This document shows, one piece after another, positions 45,606 to 52,930 of a DNA stretch of 64,000 bases. The stretch is from Paracoccus solventivorans (GTDB lineage Bacteria > Pseudomonadota > Alphaproteobacteria > Rhodobacterales > Rhodobacteraceae): the NCBI RefSeq assembly GCF_900142875.1, contig NZ_FRCK01000001.1, positions 496,001 to 560,000 of the forward strand, read 5' to 3'. The translations under genes were made by a program, and so were the position numbers. The notes below the pieces were generated by a model, which was given only the letters and a program-made list of their open reading frames with translations, had not been told where the DNA came from and searched no databases. Within the stretch, counting starts at the first letter, position 1. Each line of letters starts with the position of its first letter.

Positions 45606-46604
45606 TTACCGCCTTCCCCTTTGTTTTCGCGACCGCCCCTTGGGACCCATCGGGGGATCGGGCTCGATCGGTGATCGCCCTGTGTTCAGGCTCCGGAAAT
45701 CCGGCACCAGGAACGGGTTCCGACCAGCGACCTCCCCGGTGCGCTCGGCATAAAACAGTGCGAAATCCTTCACGCCCAATGCGGGCGTTCCATCCGCCAG
45801 GGCGCGGGTGATCGCGCCGATGATCAGTTCGACCACGATTCCGAACTGTTCGCGCCCGGCATGGAGAAGCCGGGGCACGAACTCCATATCCGCCAGATCC
45901 GGCGCCAGCGGCAGATCCGCAAGCCCGGCGTAGCGGGCGACCAGTTCTGCAACATCGTCGCAGGCATCGAACTCGGTCACCGGAAGAAAGCGGGTGATGA
46001 AGAAGCGGCGGGACAGTTGTGGATCCTGGGTCAGCAGATCATGCAGTTCCGGTGTCCCGCTGACGACCAGGTTGGTCGGCCAGTCCGGGATCTGCATGAG
46101 GCTCTTCAGGGCATTGATCACGCCCGCCTTCTCGACCTCCGAGCCTCGGCCACCCAATTCCTGGCCTTCATCGAGGTGGATCAGCCAGCATTTCCGCAGG
46201 TGCAGGTGAAAATTGACCAGTTCCCACATGCGCGACGCCGTGGTGTTGCTCTGGATCTGGAAAGCCAGGGCATGCAGGATCGCGCGTGCGAGGTCTTTCT
46301 GGGTGGCAGGCGTCGGCACCCGAATGGAGATCCAGCGGAACTCGCCAGATTCGGCGTCCGCAGCATCAATCCGGCGCAGGATCCGCTGGATGGCAGTGGT
46401 CTTGCCGCTGCCGGATTCCCCGATGACCGCGATCCCGCGTCCCTCGGCAGACTGTCCAAGATCCAGTTCGGCCTGGCGTTTGTCCATGATCTCGCGGAAA
46501 AGCCGCCGCACGGTTTCGTAGCCCGGATGGGCCACGAAATGCTTGCGCAGGGACACGGCAATCCGCGCGACCTGATCAGGCGACGTGTGATGCTCACTCG
46601 TCAT
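45606..46604 (-). CDS. tniB: TniB/TnsC-family AAA+ ATPase
   Basis: The 332-residue product has Walker A GESGSGKTT (62-70) and a Walker B segment CWLIHLDEGQEL (about 139-150). Sensor-like SGTPELHDLL follows. It links target selection by TniQ to the transposase. The start at 46604 has GGAGG upstream and overlaps the tniA end by 11 bases; longer frames lack homology. Confidence 0.9.
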   Translation of the reverse strand: MTSEHHTSPDQVARIAVSLRKHFVAHPGYETVRRLFREIMDKRQAELDLGQSAEGRGIAVIGESGSGKTTAIQRILRRIDAADAESGEFRWISIRVPTPATQKDLARAILHALAFQIQSNTTASRMWELVNFHLHLRKCWLIHLDEGQELGGRGSEVEKAGVINALKSLMQIPDWPTNLVVSGTPELHDLLTQDPQLSRRFFITRFLPVTEFDACDDVAELVARYAGLADLPLAPDLADMEFVPRLLHAGREQFGIVVELIIGAITRALADGTPALGVKDFALFYAERTGEVAGRNPFLVPDFRSLNTGRSPIEPDPPMGPKGRSRKQRGRR

Positions 46605-48726
46605 CTTCGAACCTCCAGCCCTTGCGCGTCGGCGGCGTGTCATCCACAGGAGGGTCCTCCGGCGCGGGCGGTGCATCAGCATCATCCGCCTCACTGCCTC
46701 CGACCTCGAACCCGCCCTGCAGCCAATCCGAGCCGGCCTGGACCTGACCGGCCGACGCAGCGGGCAGCAGGTGCAGGCCAAGGCCGAGTGTCTGTTCCGC
46801 CCTGTCGATCTCCTCGGCGGTGAACGTCATCCGTCCAAGCTGCGCCGCGTTGGCCGCCTCGGTCGAAAGCAGGTCGAGCCGGCGCAGCCCGTCATGGAAG
46901 ATTTCGGCGGAGATTGCCGCGCGTTCGCGGTTATGATCCATGACGGTCCTGGCGAATGCCGACCACTGGTAGAAGGAGACGCCCGAGAGCGCCCCGGACA
47001 GGTCATGGGCGGGATACCAGGTTCCGCCTACCTCGACCGCGATCCAGCCAAGGTCCAGCGGATCGAACCGCAGCCGGGCCTTGTGCTGATGGCTGTGCTT
47101 GCGGGCATCGCGCAGCTGTTCGCAGGCGAAATCCGCGCCGAACACCCGCACGCCGCGACCGGAAATGCTGCGTTCCAGCTCAATGCCGAAGATCGCCCGG
47201 CGATCCATCGCATCGACCGGGGCCGGAAGGCCATATTTGGCCACCAGCCGGTCCCAGCAATCGGCAGGGGTCTCACCCTGAAGCCCGGCGTGAGGGCGCT
47301 GGTGATAGACGTCCACGATATAGGTCACGAGCGCCGCCAACAGATCCTGATCGGTGAGCGAGGCTTCCGCCTCCGCATCATAATCGCCCCGCTGCTCGGG
47401 GTTCGAGAACGTCCGGCCACGAAACCGGCTGACGAAATGCGTCGCAAATGTCCCAAACAGGCGTTCGATGCGAGACCGGAGCTTGGCCACACCGCCGGGT
47501 GGATTGACCAGGCGGGCAAGCAACCCGGCGCAGGTGATCTTGAAATCATCGCTGACGAAGGCTGAGCCCATGTCGGCTGCGACGGTCTCGGACCGCCCAC
47601 CCTGGTGCCAACCGTGACGACAGCCAAGGCCAACCGCGATAGCCGTCTTGTCGATCGTCACCGTTTCCAGCGTGCGGATTGCCGCTTCCGAACTGGTCGA
47701 TCTGGACAGGGTGAGACCGACGACGCAACGCGTGGCGCAGTCGATGGCGACGCAGATGACAAGGCGTATCACTTCGAGGGCGGCAATCTGCTGCGTCGTC
47801 AGCCGGTCGGAAAGACCGGCATTGGAAACCCATGTCATGAGGTCGACATCCCATTCGTCGATCTCGACCCGTTCCATGGGCCGCAGGACCTGCACGCCGT
47901 ATTCGATGATCGCGAATTTCTTGTTGGCGGCATCGACACCCCACCGTTGCAGGTAGGTCTCGTAGGGGTCCATCCGCTTGATTGCGCGATAGACGGTGGA
48001 GCGGGATGGCGGCCGGAGTTCGGGCAACCCCTGCTCAGCACGGTCCCGGCTGAAATCCGCGTAAAGGTTGGTCGCGCGCTCGTGGATCTGATCGATGGTC
48101 GGGCGCAGCGGCGAGGCGTATTCCGCGATCAGCGCATCAAATGCCGCAAGCTCTCCGGGCAGCATCCGGCGTCTGCCCCCGCATCGATGCGTTTGAGGCA
48201 CCAGGGCCATGATGTTGAAGCCGCTTCTTTCATAGGCTCGCGCCCAGGTCAGCAACGACTTGGCGCAAGGCGGCGTTCGAAAGGTTTCCATACGCCCCGC
48301 GCGCTTGAACCGTTTGCGAAAGCGCTTACGGATATGACTTTCTACGGCAGCGATAACTGCTGGCAGAATGGTGTTGACCGAGGCCTCGCTTCGCCTGGCC
48401 AGCCCGGCCTTGATGCAGCGCAGCAGCTCCTCGACGAACAATAGTCGCCACAGCGCGGTCTCTTGCTTGCCCTCGGGAAGATCCCGAAAATACTCGGGGA
48501 GTCCGTCAAGGTTGCGCTCGGCGGCTGTGCGTGCCGCCCCCTGCGGAATGTAGCGAAACCGCGAGCTGCGAAGCAGCTCCTCCAGCTCGCCGTGGCTGAT
48601 GCTGCGGGCTAGGTACGGCGGCGCTATTCCGATCAGCACGATCCCTTCAGGTTCATGCGACGCAAGCCGATATTCCACGCCATCAAGGATGACGAGATCG
48701 AGAAGCTTGAAATTGCTGTGTTTCAT
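46594..48726 (-). CDS. tniA: TniA/TnsB-type DDE transposase
   Basis: The 710-residue product is an rve-superfamily transposase with the catalytic triad in VEIDEWDVDL (D290), VAADMGSAF (D385) and SRIERLFGTF (E421). N-terminal helical DNA-binding regions (about 100-260) and a C-terminal Mu-B-type regulator-binding tail complete it. It performs the strand transfer in Tn7/Tn5053-like elements. It begins nine bases after the stop of the tnsA-like gene. Confidence 0.92.
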   Translation of the reverse strand: MKHSNFKLLDLVILDGVEYRLASHEPEGIVLIGIAPPYLARSISHGELEELLRSSRFRYIPQGAARTAAERNLDGLPEYFRDLPEGKQETALWRLLFVEELLRCIKAGLARRSEASVNTILPAVIAAVESHIRKRFRKRFKRAGRMETFRTPPCAKSLLTWARAYERSGFNIMALVPQTHRCGGRRRMLPGELAAFDALIAEYASPLRPTIDQIHERATNLYADFSRDRAEQGLPELRPPSRSTVYRAIKRMDPYETYLQRWGVDAANKKFAIIEYGVQVLRPMERVEIDEWDVDLMTWVSNAGLSDRLTTQQIAALEVIRLVICVAIDCATRCVVGLTLSRSTSSEAAIRTLETVTIDKTAIAVGLGCRHGWHQGGRSETVAADMGSAFVSDDFKITCAGLLARLVNPPGGVAKLRSRIERLFGTFATHFVSRFRGRTFSNPEQRGDYDAEAEASLTDQDLLAALVTYIVDVYHQRPHAGLQGETPADCWDRLVAKYGLPAPVDAMDRRAIFGIELERSISGRGVRVFGADFACEQLRDARKHSHQHKARLRFDPLDLGWIAVEVGGTWYPAHDLSGALSGVSFYQWSAFARTVMDHNRERAAISAEIFHDGLRRLDLLSTEAANAAQLGRMTFTAEEIDRAEQTLGLGLHLLPAASAGQVQAGSDWLQGGFEVGGSEADDADAPPAPEDPPVDDTPPTRKGWRFEDDE

Positions 48727-48735
48727 GGCACCCTC

Positions 48736-49263
48736 TCAAGCTAGGATCATATGGGTAAAGGCTGGGATCATCGGCGCGCCGAGTTCCCTGGCGCGCTCGA
48801 TCAGGCGCGTCGTCGGGGCGTGCGGCACGACCTCCGGCTGGGGGATGTCTGCATCGGTGAACAGCAAGACCCGTGTCGCGAAGGATCTGGGCAGTTGCGA
48901 GGCGATAAGCCTCAACGTGTCCTCGAAGCGGTATTTGCGGACGCGGGCCAGTGGGCGCACGGCGACGGCAATCGCATTGCCGTCGGTCAGGAGGGCGCGA
49001 AAGTCGAAGTGATGGACGGCGGGCCTGCCCCGTGCGTCGCGGTACCGGATGACGGGCGGCTGCGCCTGAACTTCACGGAACTCGGGGTTCGCAATTAGCT
49101 GGTCCCAGCAATGGGCTTCCAGCCCGGATTCGAGCCGGCTGATGACGGGACACGGCAAGAAAGACCGAACATCGACGACCTGCACGCGGGCGCTCGCTTT
49201 CGAGCGCGCCGGAATGGTCCGGCTGGCGGGTGCCAGCACGGGAAAACGGAAGAAGGGGTTCAT
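48736..49263 (-). CDS. TnsA-like endonuclease subunit
   Basis: The 175-residue product aligns with TnsA-like heteromeric transposase endonucleases. The likely catalytic glutamate is E45 or E49 in SRLESGLEAHCWDQL, and D87 lies in HHFDFRALL. The expected E/Q-x-K motif reads AVAVRPLA (R103), so the lysine position looks altered. If inactive, the element would transpose by a replicative, cointegrate-forming route. It is first in the operon. Confidence 0.72.
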   Translation of the reverse strand: MNPFFRFPVLAPASRTIPARSKASARVQVVDVRSFLPCPVISRLESGLEAHCWDQLIANPEFREVQAQPPVIRYRDARGRPAVHHFDFRALLTDGNAIAVAVRPLARVRKYRFEDTLRLIASQLPRSFATRVLLFTDADIPQPEVVPHAPTTRLIERARELGAPMIPAFTHMILA

Positions 49264-49395
49264 GTCACATCCCTGGCAATAGTTTGTCAGATGACCGCCC
49301 GCGAGAACGGGCGATCACGGCGGATGCAAGCACAGCGCAGCCATCGACCGAAACGGATGGCGCCGGTCATTGACTTTGCGTGCGATTTTGGGGAT

Positions 49396-49434
49396 GCTTA
49401 GTTCACCGGTTCCGTGAGATTCGGTAAACCTAAG
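49396..49434. repeat. imperfect inverted repeat upstream of the tnsA-like gene
   Basis: Arms GCTTAG-TTCACCG and CGGTAAACCTAAGC pair at 12 of 14 positions. The repeat lies about 135 bases before the operon start. It could be an operator for the Ner-like regulator or a transposase-binding site near the element end. Confidence 0.4.
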
Positions 49435-49473
49435 CAGGGCTCTGAAAGTTGCCGCTTTCGGAGCCTTTCGCTT

Positions 49474-49704
49474 TTAGTTCTTCATGGTGCCCTCCTGTTC
49501 GTAGCGATCAGGCCAGATATTTTCGGGGGTGGTATCAAGCTTTTCCGCTATCGCACGTTGGATTTTCTGAGACCGCCGATGCCCTTGCGACACAAGGCTT
49601 ACCGAAGCAGGAGTTTTGCCCAGTTCGCGAGCAATGTCGCTGAAGCTGGTTCCGGCCAGCCGCAAGCGTGCCCGGATCATCTCGTGGCAAAATTCATCGT
49701 CCAT
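49474..49704 (-). CDS. Ner/Nlp-like helix-turn-helix regulator
   Basis: The 76-residue product has TSFSDIARELGKTPASVSLV and ends IWPDRYEQEG, the pattern of Ner (phage Mu) and Nlp/SfsB proteins. Such proteins control transposition genes. It is read toward the tns operon from 210 bases away, so regulation of that operon is likely. The start ATG 49704 opens into an AT-rich upstream region. Confidence 0.78.
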   Translation of the reverse strand: MDDEFCHEMIRARLRLAGTSFSDIARELGKTPASVSLVSQGHRRSQKIQRAIAEKLDTTPENIWPDRYEQEGTMKN

Positions 49705-49783
49705 CCCTGCACCTATACCGTGTCAGTGAGTGACCAGCACATCTAGCCCAAACGGATTATGGCAGAGAACGAATCGTTTTCCC

Positions 49784-49799
49784 AGCTAAAAAATTAGCT
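49784..49799. promoter_or_regulatory. AT-rich inverted repeat upstream of the Ner-like gene
   Basis: AGCTAA, spacer AAAA, TTAGCT lies in a 120-base AT-rich block (49740-49860) between two small minus-strand genes. It probably contains the promoter of the Ner-like gene. Confidence 0.35.
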
Positions 49800-49871
49800 A
49801 GCGCTTTGATTTTACTAATCTAATTTTTTACAGATTGTTTTTTGTTAGATCGGGGAAGCCCAGTCGTACGC

Positions 49872-50072
49872 TTAGCTTGACGGCTTGCGCTCTGTATTAA
49901 GTGCGGTTGTCAGGACATCGACGATCAACTGCTCAACTTCGTTCAGCCGCATCTGGCGTTCGTAAGCCAGGCGCTCGACGAGCGTCGCAATGGCCGGGTC
50001 GCGCGGCCCGTACAGTGCCCAGTCTCGAATGGATGCAGCGTCAGGATGTGGTTGTGCAGATGTGATGGCCAT
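49872..50072 (-). CDS. hypothetical small protein
   Basis: The 66-residue product starts MAITSAQPHPDAASIRDWAL and contains the amphipathic stretch AIATLVERLAYERQMRLNEV. No family was recognised. It may be an antitoxin-like or phage-derived peptide. Confidence 0.45.
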   Translation of the reverse strand: MAITSAQPHPDAASIRDWALYGPRDPAIATLVERLAYERQMRLNEVEQLIVDVLTTALNTERKPSS

Positions 50073-50262
50073 AGCCCTTTAATACCCGATGTGGGCGCGT
50101 GGGTCGAGAACAAGCGCTTCTGCGTTGCCATTGCCTTCGAGGTAACAAAGCGCGAAGGCAGCAACCAAATGGCGCCAAATCATGCAGCCGAGCCAAAGCT
50201 AGCACCTTCATCGCTGCCGCCGTTTCCCTCACAACCTCACAGCAGCCACGATTCCGGCGACC

Positions 50263-50517
50263 TCAGTGCTGGCCCCTTTCGCTGAACTCAGCCTCGACCG
50301 CACCGATAAGCTCAACCATGGAAAGCCCCAGACCTTGGCACAGGCCATGAATGGTCGCCAAGCTGGGTTGATGTCGGCGGCTTTCCAGAAGTGAGACATA
50401 TCGCATGCTGACCCCGGCCCTATGCGCAAGCTCCTCCTGGGATAGGCCAGCCGCAGTCCGCTGCTTTCGCAGGATTTTTGCAAAGGCTTCCAGAAGGGTG
50501 TCGTCTGCGTCGGGCAT
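50263..50517 (-). CDS. XRE-family transcriptional regulator
   Basis: The 84-residue product is a single helix-turn-helix: LRKQRTAAGLSQEELAHRAGVS with YVSLLESRRHQPSLATI. It resembles control proteins of restriction-modification or phage origin. It is divergent from the secreted protein gene at 50571, which starts 53 bases away, and may regulate it. Confidence 0.85.
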   Translation of the reverse strand: MPDADDTLLEAFAKILRKQRTAAGLSQEELAHRAGVSMRYVSLLESRRHQPSLATIHGLCQGLGLSMVELIGAVEAEFSERGQH

Positions 50518-50570
50518 GCCGGATGCAGACGTCCAGACAGGACTTGATTCTATGAAGTATTCTATGAATT

Positions 50571-51434
50571 ATGAAGAAAACAGTGAATTTATGGAGAAGC
50601 CCTTTGCTGCCGTCCCATTGCATCCCTGCCATCGCGCTGCTCACGTTCCTTGCCGCCGCCGCTGCCGGCGCACAGTCCCTCCCGCAACAGCCCGGATATG
50701 ATGCATTCCAGCATGTTGTCGCCGTTGAACCGCGCCCTTATGAATTTGAGATCCTTGGCGTGAAACCCGGCATGCCGATCGATGAGGCCGTGCGCCTGAT
50801 CGAGGAACATCTTGGCAAGGAACTGTCGCCACTGGATGGCACGCTGCAGATCAGCAGTCCGGATGGGCGCACATTCCGTACGGAACTGCGCCTAGGCTAC
50901 GAAACACCGGGTATCACCTTCTTCCTGCGCAATCAGGATGATCAGCCCTTTGACAGCGTGGAACTTGACGTCTCGACGCCGGCATCAGGCTCCGTGGTCA
51001 CTGCCGTGCGCAGAGAGGTCAGGCTGAGCGCTAGCGATGGTCCTGACGGTGCCAGCCTGCTCGCTCAGCTGGAGGACCTGTATGGCGAGCCCTCCGAGAC
51101 CAAGGTATCCCCGGGTACGAACTCCTGGCTTTGGGCAACAGATATGGATTACAGCGCCATCCCCTTTGTCGGTGGCGGTCCGGAACCACGCTATGCCTGT
51201 GCTCGCGGCCTGCCGGACAATGGGCGATACAGCTACGAGGTGCCGTTTCCGACTGGGGGGCCAAACAATTGCGGCGCGACATTCGGTGTCAGTCATCGCA
51301 CAAGCGCTACCACGGTCACGCTCAATTTCCGGCTGACGGATTATAAGCTGGTCGATCAGGATCGGGAAGCCGCGAACTCTCAGGTGGACGAGAAACTGAG
51401 TGCGACAGCGGCGCCTTCGGATATGAAGCTGTGA
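50571..51434 (+). CDS. secreted hypothetical protein
   Basis: The 287-residue product has a signal peptide (hydrophobic IPAIALLTFLAAAAAG, cleavage about residue 34). A PDZ-like segment EILGVKPGMPIDEAVRLIEE and a long beta-rich part follow. Two cysteines (ARYACARG, NNCGATF) could pair. The PDZ comparison is tentative. The next small gene starts in the overlap region behind it. Confidence 0.65.
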   Translation: MKKTVNLWRSPLLPSHCIPAIALLTFLAAAAAGAQSLPQQPGYDAFQHVVAVEPRPYEFEILGVKPGMPIDEAVRLIEEHLGKELSPLDGTLQISSPDGRTFRTELRLGYETPGITFFLRNQDDQPFDSVELDVSTPASGSVVTAVRREVRLSASDGPDGASLLAQLEDLYGEPSETKVSPGTNSWLWATDMDYSAIPFVGGGPEPRYACARGLPDNGRYSYEVPFPTGGPNNCGATFGVSHRTSATTVTLNFRLTDYKLVDQDREAANSQVDEKLSATAAPSDMKL

Positions 51435-51448
51435 GGAGGGCGATCCGG

Positions 51449-51688
51449 ATGGACGGAGACGATGTTTTCACCGAACCTAGCGATGAGCAGCTGGCGGCCC
51501 ACGATGCGGAAAACCTTCAAAGCATGCTAACCCATCTTCGCGACAATCCCACTGACGACGCTGAATGTGTTCTAGAGGTCAAGGTCTCGATGTCAGCATT
51601 GTCCAAGATGCAGCTGCGCAGTATACAGGAGAAGATTTCGCTACAGGCCGTACTGAGAGAATCGCTCCGTCGGGATGGCTTGAGTTGA
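51449..51688 (+). CDS. hypothetical small protein
   Basis: The 79-residue product starts MDGDDVFTEPSDEQLAAHDA and is acidic and helical. ATG 51449 has GGAGG about ten bases upstream; a GTG at 51431 in frame overlaps the previous stop. It is probably co-transcribed with the secreted protein gene. No family was recognised. Confidence 0.55.
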   Translation: MDGDDVFTEPSDEQLAAHDAENLQSMLTHLRDNPTDDAECVLEVKVSMSALSKMQLRSIQEKISLQAVLRESLRRDGLS

Positions 51689-51707
51689 TAGGGCCTACTT
51701 CGGGCTC

Positions 51708-52631
51708 TTACTCCCACAGTGGTGGTACGCCTGTAATAATCTGTCCGAATACGTTCTCACGATGCCAGCGCAGGTTCTCGGGATGAGGATGATTATGTGG
51801 GTCGGCGGGTTTCAACAGTTTACCACCCGGCCTTATGAGGCGGTTGATCACATCGCCAGGCACCTTGTTCCTTGAAACAAGGATTGTTTCGCTATCTTCT
51901 GCGACCGAGATCAGGCCACGATCGAACATCCAATGCAGCGTCCCTGACAGGGCGAGTCCGTTGCGGATAGAATCGCTACCGTCTCGCTCAACGGGACGGA
52001 TATGTGCGGCCTGGACCTCCGGTCGTCCGCCGCCGTTGCGCAGTTGCAGCCCCGAGATTGCACAGCGATAACCATAAGCCTCACGCACCTTCCGGCTGAA
52101 GGCAACCTCGCGATATTTGCGGCGTGTCAACCGTTCGGTCACCGGGCGCTGAAATACTAGCGCCTCTTCCTGAAGGCCTACAGGCTGCTTGTTGTACCTT
52201 GTCGCTTCGATCTGTTCGAGGTCATGCGGGAGCCCGAGATTTACGATTCTGGCAAAATCGCCCTCCGGAAGTCGTCGCACCGCCAACTGGACCGCGCCGC
52301 CCGACAGCGGCGCACCCGAGCATGATTTCAGTGCCGTTTCCAGTGGCTACCCGTTCAGCAGCCGCGGCACATTACGATCGAACGGCAAGTAACTGCCCGG
52401 CTCGATCAACGCGAGGTATCGGCCTTCTGCGCCGGGCTTAGGAATGACGTCTACAATTTTCGCTACGGCGAAGTATCCACGCGGACCGGCCTTGACCGGC
52501 TCATAGTAGACCACCCAATCACCCACCCCTTCCTTCATCGCGTTGAGATAGCGACGTGGAAAATCGTAGGAGGTGTCCAGCTCATCCTCGTAGATCGACT
52601 CTGCCTTATGCAAGAGAACCAGTTTGACCAT
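51708..52631 (-). pseudogene. HNH restriction endonuclease interrupted by in-frame TAG at 52347
   Basis: The frame from ATG 52631 to 51708 spans 308 codons and is broken only by TAG at 52349-52347. The N-terminal part (MVKLVLLHKAESIYEDELDT, VGDWVVYYEP, LPFDRNVP) resembles an EVE/PUA-like DNA-modification reader. The C-terminal part has YRCAISGLQLRNGGGRPEVQ, AAHIRP, NGLALSGTLHWMFD, an HNH nuclease. Both halves match one family of fused proteins with the same spacing, so the stop splits a single gene. TAG versus TGG or TAC is a one-base change. Confidence 0.75.
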
Positions 52632-52930
52632 GTTGCGAATGAAGCAGAATGGCAGAGAAGCACAAGGAAAAACTGCCCTTGACGAAGCACGATCCTTGGT
52701 CCGAGCCTCTAACTTTGTGTGGGTGCATAGACGGCAGCTCCGTAAATGCTAGTGCCGGCCGATTGTCTGGGTTGCCGCTGCTCATCGTCAAGCCAAACGG
52801 TGAGCGACAAGGCGGTGGCTACTCATACGTGCTTCGCGGCCCAGGAGCTGGCGCGCTGTCATAGCGCCATCTGCTGGACTGGGTGGATATCCCATTGCTT
52901 TTGCAAGACGATGATCGCAGAACATGTGTC
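52632..52930. other. intergenic region before the type I restriction operon
   Basis: About 300 bases hold the promoter side of both the HNH gene and hsdR. A 71-codon plus-strand frame (52649-52864, MAEKHKEKLPLTKHDPW) has no recognised family and is uncertain. An alternative hsdR start at 52883 lies in it. Confidence 0.4.

Larger units (their letters stand above)
41622..49263 (-). mobile_element. Tn7-like transposition operon with TOTE primase-helicase
   Basis: The minus-strand order is tnsA-like, tniA (tnsB), tniB (tnsC), tniQ, primase-helicase, with gaps of 1 to 38 bases or overlaps, so one operon is likely. Ends with TGT/ACA and transposase-binding repeats were not identified. Cargo may extend beyond the listed genes in either direction. 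Confidence 0.75.

Noticed and set aside
41610..49295. TCTGACAGAT near 41611 and TGTCAGATG near 49286 as transposon terminal inverted repeats
   Set aside because: The copies face outward relative to the operon, the wrong orientation for TGT...ACA ends, and the match is only eight to nine bases.
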